Source of the DNA: an uncultured Novosphingobium sp.
GTDB taxonomy: Bacteria > Pseudomonadota > Alphaproteobacteria > Sphingomonadales > Sphingomonadaceae
Reading direction: 5' to 3'
Length of the DNA: 7,319 nucleotides
Assembly: GCA_937860195.1 (NCBI GenBank)
Contig: CALMBN010000249.1
Span: 1 to 7,319 of the forward strand
Made by a program: the position numbers and the translations under genes. How positions within the stretch are numbered: the first letter of the stretch is position 1; every line of letters begins with the position of its first letter. The notes below the pieces were generated by a model. That model saw only the letters and a list, made by a program, of their open reading frames with translations. It made no database searches and had not been told where the DNA came from. Positions 1-7,319 of this stretch are shown here, one piece after another.

Positions 1-560
1 CGGCCGCGCGTAAACATCGCCGTCGAGCACGTACGGCTCGGTGCGATAGCGCATCACGTCCTGCGGGGTGCGCGTGTGATTGATCGGGTTGAGCATGTGG
101 AACAGCTCGGCGGCCTCGTCGCCGTTGCCCTGCTTCGCAATCGCCATCAGCGCCCACACCGCCGCGTGTGTGTACTGCCCGCCATTCTCGCGGATGCCGG
201 GCGGATAGCCCTTGATGTAGCCTGGTTCGAGCACCGTCTGGTCGAATGGCGGCTTGAACAGCATCAACAGCTGCTCCGCAGGCAAGATCAGCTCGCGCTC
301 GACCGCTGCCATCGCTTGCCGGCTGCGGGCAGGTTCGGCGGCACCCGAAATCACCGACCACGACTGCGCGATGCTGTCGATCTTGCACTCCTCGCTGAGT
401 GACGAACCCAGCGGAGTGCCATCGTCGAAGAAGCCGCGACGGTACCAGTCGCCATCCCACGCTTCGCGCTCGATCGATTGGCGCAGCTCGTCGGCGTGGG
501 CCAGCCAGCGCGCCGCCCGCTCATGGTCGCCGCGAGCCGTTGCCAACGGCACCAACGCCG
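1..560 (-). CDS. GH94-type glucan synthase/phosphorylase, C-terminal fragment (NdvB-like)
   Basis: The minus strand is open across the whole block, and its translation matches the C-terminal catalytic region of glycoside hydrolase family 94. This family includes cyclic beta-1,2-glucan synthase (NdvB) and cellobiose/chitobiose phosphorylases. Visible signatures, in protein order, are AWDGDWYRRGFFDDG (418-462), CKIDSIAQSW (358-387), PGYIKGYPPGIRENGGQYTH (166-225) and NPINHTRTPQDVMRYRTEPY (about 34-93). About 185 residues are present. The upstream part of the domain, including the WND segment that holds the catalytic acid in characterised members, is absent. Recognisable similarity fades near 545-560, where plus-strand OmpW similarity begins. 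The open frame itself runs on to a stop at 604-606, and the gene also leaves the window at base 1. The family call is firm. The choice of NdvB over a phosphorylase rests on the EPYV..DVYA region and is less certain. In NdvB-type enzymes this domain makes or trims periplasmic beta-glucan, but that role is inferred for this fragment. Confidence 0.82.
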
Positions 561-580
561 GACAAGTTGCCAACACGTGG
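545..580. other. Junction A/B: chimeric join between GH94 and OmpW genes
   Basis: To the left, minus-strand GH94 similarity is continuous up to about 545-560. To the right, plus-strand OmpW similarity starts between 548 and 575. Both genes lose their 5' parts at the same point, so two divergently read fragments are joined head to head. I see no inverted repeat, transposase fragment, tRNA or target duplication. The exact breakpoint cannot be placed because both weak end similarities overlap within about 30 bases. Confidence 0.75.
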
Positions 581-958
581 CTATTCCCGCCGATCGTTAC
601 GCTTCAGTATCATTTCACCGGCATGGGCGCCTTCAAGCCGTACGTCGGCGCAGGTGTGCAGTGGATCCACTACTTCAAATCCAAGACGCCCGATGGCAAT
701 CCGCTTGCGGCCACCTCCGTGGATTTCAGCGACAGCTTCGGCCCAGCCCTGCAAGCCGGCTTTGACTATAGCCTCGGTAACGGCTGGTATCTCAATGCCG
801 ACGTCAAGAAGAGCTGGCTCGACACCAAAGTCTCCTTCGATAACGGCGCAACAATCGTCAACCAGAAGGTCGATCCGCTGACCGTCAGCCTCGGTCTCGG
901 CTATCGTTTCAACCTCGACGACTTGTTTCTTCGTCGTAGTGTGACGTCGTTGAAATAA
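548..958 (+). CDS. ompW: OmpW-family outer-membrane beta-barrel protein, 5'-truncated
   Basis: The frame ending at TAA 956-958 encodes the C-terminal part of an OmpW/AlkL-type eight-stranded barrel. Family hallmarks are NTWLFPPIVTLQYHF (572-616), then FKPYVGAGVQWIHYF, the FGPALQAGFDY strand, the NADVKKSWL strand and a final SLGLGYRF strand. About 135 residues are present, whereas the family usually has about 200-230. The signal peptide and first strands are missing. The same frame is open upstream to an ATG at 254, but that stretch is antisense to the GH94 gene and shows no OmpW similarity, so I do not treat it as native. After the terminal YRF there are about 15 extra residues (NLDDLFLRR...), whereas many OmpW proteins end on the aromatic residue. 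OmpW proteins are small outer-membrane channels for hydrophobic molecules, and in enterobacteria ompW is known to respond to FNR. A terminator lies 29 nt downstream. Confidence 0.83.
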   Translation, partial: GTNAGQVANTWLFPPIVTLQYHFTGMGAFKPYVGAGVQWIHYFKSKTPDGNPLAATSVDFSDSFGPALQAGFDYSLGNGWYLNADVKKSWLDTKVSFDNGATIVNQKVDPLTVSLGLGYRFNLDDLFLRRSVTSLK

Positions 959-987
959 CACGCGACTGCGCAACAATTTGGGGGACT

Positions 988-1023
988 GAAAAGATCGGAT
1001 GCCGCAAGGCTTTCGGTCTTTTC
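988..1023 (+). terminator. Intrinsic terminator after ompW
   Basis: Bases 988-1003 pair with 1008-1023 around a GCAA tetraloop (1004-1007). The 16 positions contain 13 Watson-Crick pairs, two G-T wobbles and one T-T mismatch. The left arm begins GAAAAG and the right arm ends CTTTTC, and GTTT follows at 1024-1027. It starts 29 nt after the ompW stop and lies upstream of the FNR box, so it probably ends the ompW transcript before the regulator gene. The A-rich left arm could let it work in the reverse direction as well. Confidence 0.85.
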
Positions 1024-1053
1024 GTTTAAGCCGACCGCGTACAAACTACATTT

Positions 1054-1067
1054 TTGATCCAGGTCAA
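1054..1067 (+). promoter_or_regulatory. FNR/FixK-type box (anaerobox)
   Basis: TTGAT-CCAG-GTCAA matches the FNR/FixK consensus TTGAT-N4-ATCAA at 9 of 10 defined positions. It lies 51 nt upstream of the ATG of the FNR-family gene. If it acts as a class II site centred at -41.5, transcription would start near 1102. A poor -10-like CATACG sits at 1089-1094, the expected place. The downstream regulator carries the E-x2-S-R recognition helix that binds this sequence, so autoregulation is plausible but inferred. Confidence 0.8.
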
Positions 1068-1118
1068 AGGGTTGCACCGAATTGACGGCATACGCTGGAA
1101 GCCTAGTCGGATCGGGAG

Positions 1119-2822
<1,704 letters not shown>

Positions 2823-2831
2823 CTAGGGAGC

Positions 2832-3887
2832 TCAGGCGGCAGGCTTGGGCGCGGCAGGGGGTGCAGCGGCTTCAGCCGGCGCATCGGGCGCGCCTTCGAT
2901 CTTGCCGCCCTGTTCGATCACCCAGCGGTTGAACTGGTCGCGCGGCAAAGCCTCGATCACGATCGGCATATAGCCGTGGCGCGCGCCGCACAGTTCCGAA
3001 CACTGGCCGTAATAGACCCCCGGCTCGTTGATCTTGAGCTGGCGTTCCGACAGCTTGCCCGGCACTGCATCGATCTTGAACCACAGCGATGGCATTGCGA
3101 ACGAGTGGATCACGTCGGCCCCGATCACCTGCATCCGGATCGGTTCTCCGACTGGCACGACAAGACGGTTGTCCGCCGCGAGTTGCGGCGGCTCGCCATT
3201 GGCCTTGGCCTTGTCATCGGGCAGCATGTTCGAGATCACCTCGAAATTGCCGTTATCGGGATAGGTGTACGTCCAATACCACTGGTTGCCGGTGGCTTTG
3301 ATCGTGATCGCCTTTTCAGGCGCAGGTTCATACTGCTTGTTGATCAGAGCGACCGATGGCACCGAGATTGCGACCAGGATCAGGATCGGAATGCCAGTCC
3401 ACAGCACTTCCAGCGTGGTGTTGTGCGCGGTCTTCGAAGCGACCGGATTGGCCCGTTTGTTAAAGCGCGCCATCACCCACAGCAGCAGGAACAACACAAA
3501 GATCGAGATTGCGAAGATCACCGGCAGCAGGATCGCCTGATGCATGAACATCGCCTGCTCACCGACATCGGAATACTGCTTCTGAAAGCCATAGGCCCCG
3601 GGCACCGGCATGCCCTTGCCTTCGGTCGGCTTCATCGGAACGTATTTTCCGGGGGCCACCTTGAAGTGCGGATCGTTGGGATCAATCTTGACCGGTTCCG
3701 GGCTGGGCGCAGCAACCGGAGCGGCAGCGGCAGCATCCGTTGCGGTCGCAGCGGCTGCGTCAACAGCCTCAGTCGCAGGAGCCGAAGAAGTGGATGCAGC
3801 CAGTGCCGGCGCGGCGAACAGCGCCAGCGACAGTCCGATTGCCTGAAACGCCTGGCCCGCTGTGCGGACAGTTTTGCCGAATGTCAT
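2832..3887 (-). CDS. coxB: Cytochrome c oxidase subunit II (CoxB/CtaC)
   Basis: This subunit accepts electrons from cytochrome c at its periplasmic CuA centre and passes them to subunit I. With ATG 3885-3887 it has 351 residues. It has an N-terminal signal peptide (about 1-31, ending APALA), an Ala-rich low-complexity linker (about 32-60), two membrane helices (about 114-140 and 160-183) and a periplasmic cupredoxin domain. CuA ligands are complete: His261 in DVIHSFAMPS, then Cys296, Glu298, Cys300, His304 and Met307 in GQCSELCGARHGYM. The aromatic patch NQWYWTYTYP (201-210) for electron entry is present. The C-terminus is an Ala/Pro tail. AAGAGG (3892-3897) supports this start. An in-frame GTG at 3968 would add 27 residues, but it lies only a few bases from the likely -10 box, so I reject it. 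Only 36 nt separate it from coxA, consistent with one transcript. Confidence 0.96.
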   Translation of the reverse strand: MTFGKTVRTAGQAFQAIGLSLALFAAPALAASTSSAPATEAVDAAAATATDAAAAAPVAAPSPEPVKIDPNDPHFKVAPGKYVPMKPTEGKGMPVPGAYGFQKQYSDVGEQAMFMHQAILLPVIFAISIFVLFLLLWVMARFNKRANPVASKTAHNTTLEVLWTGIPILILVAISVPSVALINKQYEPAPEKAITIKATGNQWYWTYTYPDNGNFEVISNMLPDDKAKANGEPPQLAADNRLVVPVGEPIRMQVIGADVIHSFAMPSLWFKIDAVPGKLSERQLKINEPGVYYGQCSELCGARHGYMPIVIEALPRDQFNRWVIEQGGKIEGAPDAPAEAAAPPAAPKPAA

Positions 3888-3972
3888 CGTGCCTCTTGCT
3901 CTTGCTGTCCCGGCCGGTCGGAGCCCTAAAATCGCCCCATTCCGCCCCCACGGGAGTTTCGGATTCACCGGG

Positions 3973-4001
3973 CCTATACGCGCGCTTTACGGGCACCTCA
4001 A
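3973..4001 (-). promoter_or_regulatory. Candidate sigma-70-type promoter for coxBA
   Basis: On the minus strand TTGAGG (3996-4001) is followed after 17 nt by TATAGG (3973-3978). Both are reasonable hexamers at the ideal spacing. This predicts a leader of about 80 nt before the coxB ATG at 3887. It lies in the 196-nt divergent gap between coxB and pyrE. The gap holds no other gene, and on the pyrE side I see only a weak promoter-like stretch near 4020. The call is by eye only. Confidence 0.45.
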
Positions 4002-4083
4002 GCGCCTCTAGGGGAAATTTTGCGAATGCCGCACAGCGACCATTTTCAGACGCCCGGAATCGTGACGAAAGGTTACAAGACTC

Positions 4084-4668
4084 ATGCAGGATGACGAGGT
4101 TCTGGCGGAATTCCGGGCCAGCAAGGCCTTGCTTGAAGGCCATTTCCTGCTGTCGTCGGGGCGCCATAGTGCCCATTACCTTCAGTGCGCGCGGGTACTT
4201 GCCGATCCAATGCGCGCCAGCCGCCTCGCCGCCGCACTCGCGGCGCGAATCCCACGCGAGCTCAGGAAGGACATCACCAAGGTCGTCTCCCCGGCGATGG
4301 GCGGGGTGATCATCGGCCACGAAATGGGCCGCGCGCTGGGCGTTGAAGCACTGTTCGTCGAGCGGCCGACGGGCACTTTTGAGCTGAGAAGGGGTTTCGA
4401 GCTGGAACCGGGCGACAAGGTGCTGATGGTTGAAGATGTGGTCACCACCGGGTTGTCCGGCAAGGAAGCGATTGTCGCGATCAACGAAGCGGGTGGTGAG
4501 GTGATCGCCGCCGCAGCGCTGATCGACCGCTCAGCCGGGTCGGTCGATATGGGCGTGCCGTTCTTCCCGCTGATCGCCATCAATTTTCCAACCTATGACC
4601 CCAGCGAACTCCCCCCCGAACTCTCGGCGACCGAAGCCGTGAAGCCTGGAAGCCGCGCGAAATCGTGA
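4084..4668 (+). CDS. pyrE: Orotate phosphoribosyltransferase
   Basis: PyrE joins orotate to phosphoribosyl pyrophosphate (PRPP) to make OMP, the penultimate step of UMP synthesis, in the cytoplasm. The 194-residue product has the alphaproteobacterial form of the enzyme: an N-terminal [21 protein letters not shown] (19-39), a flexible catalytic loop around [13 protein letters not shown] (93-105), and the PRPP-binding signature [13 protein letters not shown] (113-125) with its two acidic residues. The third position after TT is Leu-Ser rather than the commoner Gly-Ser or Gly-Gly. I believe this variant is usual in sphingomonads. GAAAGG (4067-4072) precedes the ATG by 11 nt. The stop overlaps the next start as GTGA, and this is the first gene of the plus-strand run. 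Confidence 0.95.
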   Translation: MQDDEVLAEFRASKALLEGHFLLSSGRHSAHYLQCARVLADPMRASRLAAALAARIPRELRKDITKVVSPAMGGVIIGHEMGRALGVEALFVERPTGTFELRRGFELEPGDKVLMVEDVVTTGLSGKEAIVAINEAGGEVIAAAALIDRSAGSVDMGVPFFPLIAINFPTYDPSELPPELSATEAVKPGSRAKS

Positions 4669-5411
4669 CCCGCCGTCTCCGCCTTGGTGTGAACATCGAT
4701 CACGTTGCCACGATCCGCAACGCGCGCGGCGGGGATCATCCCGATCCGGTCCGCGCGGCAGAGATCGTCGCGGCTTGCGGCGGTGACGGGATTACCGCGC
4801 ATCTGCGCGAAGACCGGCGGCACATCCGCGACGAGGACCTTGCGCGGATTCAGGCGGCGACCAATCTGCCGCTGAACCTTGAAATGGCTGCGACCGAGGA
4901 AATGCTGGAGATTGCGCTGCGCCACAAACCGCACGCCGCCTGCATTGTCCCAGAACGGCGCGAAGAACGCACGACCGAAGGCGGGCTCGATGCCGCAGGC
5001 CAGCACAACCGGCTTTATCCGCTGGTGCAACGGCTGCTCGATGCCGGGATCCGGGTCAGCCTGTTTATCGGCCCTGACGAGCGCCAGATCGAGGCGGCAA
5101 TGCACCTCCGCGCGCCGGTGGTCGAACTCCACACTGGCGACTATGCCCATGCTGTCGGCGAGGCCCGCGCAGTGGAGCTAAAACGCCTGACAGACATGGC
5201 CGCGCTCGCCGCCAGGAACGGGATCGAGCCGCATGCCGGGCACGGGCTGACCTACGAGAACGTCCAACCCGTCGCCGCGATCCCGCATCTGGCCGAGCTC
5301 AACATCGGGCACTACCTGATCGGCGAGGCGATCTTTAGCGGGCTGGAACCGGCCGTGCTACGAATGCGCGAACTGATGGACGCGGCGCGTCCTTCGACAA
5401 GCTCAGGATGA
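4665..5411 (+). CDS. pdxJ: Pyridoxine 5'-phosphate synthase
   Basis: PdxJ condenses 1-deoxy-D-xylulose 5-phosphate with 3-amino-2-oxopropyl phosphate to form pyridoxine phosphate, the last ring-closing step of the DXP-dependent vitamin B6 route. The 248-residue TIM-barrel protein shows [17 protein letters not shown] (7-23), [50 protein letters not shown] and [17 protein letters not shown]. His46, Glu73 and His193 line up with the catalytic residues of the E. coli enzyme. The GTG start (4665-4667) overlaps the pyrE stop as GTGA. GGAAG lies about 12 nt upstream, and reinitiation after pyrE is likely. The last seven residues, RPSTSSG, and the stop codon come from a short interspersed repeat rather than family sequence. 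Confidence 0.95.
   Translation: MTRRLRLGVNIDHVATIRNARGGDHPDPVRAAEIVAACGGDGITAHLREDRRHIRDEDLARIQAATNLPLNLEMAATEEMLEIALRHKPHAACIVPERREERTTEGGLDAAGQHNRLYPLVQRLLDAGIRVSLFIGPDERQIEAAMHLRAPVVELHTGDYAHAVGEARAVELKRLTDMAALAARNGIEPHAGHGLTYENVQPVAAIPHLAELNIGHYLIGEAIFSGLEPAVLRMRELMDAARPSTSSG
5388..5411 (+). repeat. Short interspersed repeat forming the pdxJ 3' end
   Basis: The core CCTTCGACAAGCTCAGGA (5391-5408), followed by TGA, is a short element I recognise as scattered in many alphaproteobacterial genomes, sphingomonads in particular. It is usually intergenic and often occurs as inverted pairs. In this frame it reads RPSTSSG-stop, a tail seen on unrelated proteins where the element abuts a gene. Only one copy is present here. 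Its final AGGA (5405-5408) also sits 7 nt before the acpS ATG, so it may serve as the acpS ribosome binding site. Confidence 0.7.
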
Positions 5412-5421
5412 TCGGATGATC
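5406..5421 (+). repeat. Perfect 8-bp tandem direct repeat GGATGATC x2
   Basis: GGATGATC occurs at 5406-5413 and again at 5414-5421. It spans the pdxJ stop (in the first copy) and the acpS start codon (in the second copy). It could be a small duplication made when the interspersed repeat arrived, or a coincidence of the repeat's GGATGA end meeting a similar gene start. Confidence 0.6.
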
Positions 5422-5817
5422 CTCGCGATTGGCTCAGACCTCTGCAACATCGAGCGCATCCAGAACTCGCTGACCCGTTGGGGGGAGCGGTTTGAAAACC
5501 GGGTGTTCACCGAGATTGAGCGCGCCAAGGCGGGCAGCCGTCCCTTCACCAAGGCCGGAACGCTGGCCAAGCGGTTCGCTGCCAAGGAAGCGTTCTCAAA
5601 GGCGGTCGGCACCGGGTTCAGGCGCGGGGTGTTCATGAAGGAAATCGGCGTGGTCAACGCCCGCTCCGGCGCGCCGACGCTCCAGCTTGCTGGCGGTGCC
5701 GCAGCGCGGCTTGCCGCGATCACGCCCGCCGGGCATGAGGCGGTGATCCATCTGACGTTAACCGACGACCACCCATGGGCCCAGGCCTTTGTGATTATCG
5801 AGGCCCGACCATTGTGA
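5416..5817 (+). CDS. acpS: Holo-[acyl-carrier-protein] synthase
   Basis: AcpS transfers 4'-phosphopantetheine from coenzyme A to the serine of acyl carrier protein, switching it on for fatty-acid synthesis. The 133-residue protein is the normal length for this family. It carries both magnesium-binding motifs: [11 protein letters not shown] (Asp8) and [16 protein letters not shown] (Glu58 in WFAAKEA-type context, here RFAAKEA). The ATG lies 4 nt after the pdxJ stop. The nearest Shine-Dalgarno-like sequence, AGGA at 5405-5408, is inside the interspersed repeat. Its stop overlaps the lepB GTG start. Confidence 0.95.
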   Translation: MILAIGSDLCNIERIQNSLTRWGERFENRVFTEIERAKAGSRPFTKAGTLAKRFAAKEAFSKAVGTGFRRGVFMKEIGVVNARSGAPTLQLAGGAAARLAAITPAGHEAVIHLTLTDDHPWAQAFVIIEARPL

Positions 5818-6728
5818 CCGAGCTGAATACCGACATGCTGGCTGCCGACGCGCCAACGGAGGCACCCGCGCTCGTCGCGCCCCGCGAAAAGATTGACTGG
5901 ATCGGCGAAATCCGGGGCCTCGCCCTGATGCTGCTGGCGGTGCTGGCGTTCCACAGCTTTATCGCCAAGCCGTTCTACATTCCGTCGATTTCGATGATGC
6001 CCAACCTGCTGGTCGGAGACCGGCTGGTCGTCAGCAAGTTCCCCTATGGCTGGAACTGGGCTTCCGCCAGTTTCCATGTTCTGCCGCGCGATACGTGGCG
6101 AACGCTGCCGGGAACCCCGACCTATGGCGATATCGTGATCGTGGTGCCGCGCGACCGCAACGACGATTTGATCAAGCGGGTGGTCGCCTTGCCGGGCGAC
6201 CGGATTGCGGTGGTGGGTGGCCAGATCATTCTGAACGGCAAGCCCGTGCCGCAGGATGTCGAACCGTCCCTGCAAATCCCGGCCGATCCCAAGTTGATGT
6301 GCACCGACCGCAAACCAGCCTATCACTGCTACAACGATTTCGCCGCCTATCGGATCAGGCTTCCCTCGGGCAACGAGGTGTTCGAAGTGCCGACCTTGCG
6401 GGAGACGATGCCCAACGGCGCGACCTATCTGATCATCAAGGATCGCAGCGACTACATGGTCGACAACTATCCCGAAGTAACCGTTCCGGCCGGCCACGTC
6501 TTCCTGATGGGCGACAACCGCAACCATTCGGCCGATAGCCGGGTGCCGAGCATGGCCGATGGACTGGGCGGACCAGTGCCGCTGTCCGATGTTGGCGGGC
6601 GAGCCGAGTTCGTGACCTTCTCGCTCAACGGCAGCCAGACCTGGAACCCGCTCAGCTGGTGGAACGCCTTGCGTTCAGGCCGTTCATGGACCAGCTTGCG
6701 CCCGGTTCATCTGACCAAGGACAAGTGA
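5814..6728 (+). CDS. lepB: Type I signal peptidase
   Basis: LepB is the membrane-anchored Ser/Lys peptidase (family S26) that removes signal peptides from exported proteins on the periplasmic face of the inner membrane. From GTG 5814 it has 304 residues. One membrane helix lies at about 34-51. Catalytic Ser60 lies in [14 protein letters not shown], catalytic Lys121 in [11 protein letters not shown], and the box E motif [11 protein letters not shown] covers 233-243. Cys163 and Cys172 in the periplasmic domain could form a disulfide. I chose GTG because it overlaps the acpS stop (GTGA), as at pyrE/pdxJ, and GAGG (5800-5803) lies 10 nt upstream. ATG 5835 would give 297 residues with a poorer site. 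An ATG further upstream at 5775, inside acpS, is unnecessary. CoxB, with its signal peptide, is the kind of protein it would process. Confidence 0.95.
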   Translation: MTELNTDMLAADAPTEAPALVAPREKIDWIGEIRGLALMLLAVLAFHSFIAKPFYIPSISMMPNLLVGDRLVVSKFPYGWNWASASFHVLPRDTWRTLPGTPTYGDIVIVVPRDRNDDLIKRVVALPGDRIAVVGGQIILNGKPVPQDVEPSLQIPADPKLMCTDRKPAYHCYNDFAAYRIRLPSGNEVFEVPTLRETMPNGATYLIIKDRSDYMVDNYPEVTVPAGHVFLMGDNRNHSADSRVPSMADGLGGPVPLSDVGGRAEFVTFSLNGSQTWNPLSWWNALRSGRSWTSLRPVHLTKDK

Positions 6729-7291
6729 TGGCAAGACGACCGGCCAAAGCAGCCGCACCCGAAGCCGAGCTGAACGCCGGCCCGACGGATATCGCTGATC
6801 CGCTGCTGCGGACCGAGGCCAAACGCGCTGCGGTGTGGATCGGGATGGCGGCACTGCTGGCGCTGGCGGTATACCTCGCCCAGCCGCTGCTGGTGATTTT
6901 TGGCGGGATGGTATTCGCAGCGATGATCGACGGCGGATCACGGCTGCTTGGTCGGGTTTTGCCGATCGGTCGGGCCTGGCGAGTGACGCTCGTCTTATTG
7001 CTGGCGCTGGCCTTTGTCGCCTGGGTCGGGATGTTTGCCGGATCCCAGATCGCTGCCCAGGCCGCGCAGCTTCCCGGCACAATCGAAACCCAGACACTCA
7101 AGGTGCTCGAATGGCTCAAGGGCCAGGGCGTTGAATTCGACATGCAATCGGTCGAAGGCCTGATTGACAAGGTCGTCGGCGGGGTCGGCCAGATCACCAG
7201 TGCCGTTGGCGGAGTCATCGGCGGGTTCACAACCGCGTTCCTGATTACCGTCATGGCGATCTATTTCGCGGCCGAACCGCAGCTTTACCGG
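6728..7291 (+). CDS. AI-2E-family (PerM-like) transporter, 3' cut by contig end
   Basis: ATG 6728-6730 overlaps the lepB stop (TGATG), with AAGGA (6717-6721) 6 nt upstream. The frame is open for 188 native codons. The product has a charged, Ala-rich N-terminus (1-33), hydrophobic helices at about 34-70 and 84-104, an amphipathic non-membrane stretch (about 106-155) and a further helix at about 160-180 (GGFTTAFLITVMAIYFAAEP). This layout, ending in the conserved YFAAEPQLYR-type segment, fits the AI-2E/PerM permease family (PF01594), whose members are about 340-400 residues. Family members include exporters and antiporters, and the substrate here cannot be told. From 7292 the frame reads RSEERRVGK, which is translated adapter and must not be counted as protein. 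Confidence 0.82.
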
Positions 7292-7319
7292 AGATCGGAA
7301 GAGCGTCGTGTAGGGAAAG
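7292..7319 (+). other. Illumina TruSeq adapter sequence (artefact)
   Basis: The last 28 bases begin AGATCGGAAGAGC and continue GTCGTGTAGGGAAAG. This is the start of the standard TruSeq read-through adapter, matching the 28 bases present as I know it. It is not genomic. Translated in the frame of the preceding gene it gives RSEERRVGK, a peptide known from contaminated metagenome-derived protein sets. Confidence 0.98.

Noticed and set aside
254..958. A 234-codon plus-strand frame from ATG 254 as full-length OmpW
   Set aside because: Codons before about 548 are antisense to a well-supported GH94 gene and show no signal peptide or barrel strands. Only the later part is OmpW.
2976..3929. A 317-codon plus-strand frame opposite coxB
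   Set aside because: It is rich in Arg, His and Asp with no domain signature and lies wholly opposite a strong CoxB gene, so it is a GC-driven shadow.
3888..3968. GTG 3968 as the coxB start
   Set aside because: It adds 27 residues ahead of a normal signal peptide and lies only a few bases from the candidate -10 box, while ATG 3887 has a good AAGAGG.
4010..4083. A pyrE promoter (TTGCGA near 4020 with a T-rich stretch downstream)
   Set aside because: The -10 match is too poor to support from sequence alone.
5403..6527. A 374-codon minus-strand frame opposite acpS and lepB
   Set aside because: It has shadow-type composition, and both genes on the other strand keep all their catalytic motifs.

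Overview
The window reads as a chimeric short-read contig made of three blocks of alphaproteobacterial-looking DNA, with sequencing adapter at its right end. I found no undescribed biological system. The unusual features are the joins, the adapter, and a small repeat that reshapes a gene end.

Block A (1 to about 560) is the C-terminal part of a GH94-type (NdvB-like cyclic beta-1,2-glucan synthase) gene on the minus strand. Its 5' part is missing. Block B (about 560 to 1820) has lower GC. It holds the C-terminal two thirds of an OmpW-family outer-membrane protein, a strong intrinsic terminator, an FNR/FixK-type box, and an oxygen-sensing FNR-family regulator that loses its last residues at the next join. 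Block C (about 1830 to 7291) is high GC and looks like a sphingomonad (Sphingomonadales, Alphaproteobacteria), judged by protein signatures, gene order and the repeat after pdxJ. It holds coxB-coxA on the minus strand (coxA cut off after about 322 residues). Divergent from these on the plus strand is a tight pyrE-pdxJ-acpS-lepB run followed by an AI-2E-family permease gene. Bases 7292-7319 match the start of an Illumina TruSeq adapter.

CoxB and CoxA are the CuA and heme/CuB subunits of an aa3-type cytochrome c oxidase. The plus-strand run combines pyrimidine synthesis (PyrE), vitamin B6 synthesis (PdxJ), acyl-carrier-protein activation (AcpS) and secretion (LepB). These genes share no pathway but overlap or nearly abut (GTGA, 4-nt gap, GTGA, TGATG), which suggests one transcript with translational coupling. 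In block B, OmpW beside an Fe-S FNR regulator with an FNR box between them suggests a low-oxygen response locus.

Both internal joins cut genes in the middle and bring opposite-strand genes together, without insertion-sequence ends, tRNA or other recombination signatures. With untrimmed adapter on the same contig, misassembly or a library/amplification chimera is the simplest explanation. Neighbourhood arguments should therefore not cross about 560 or about 1820.
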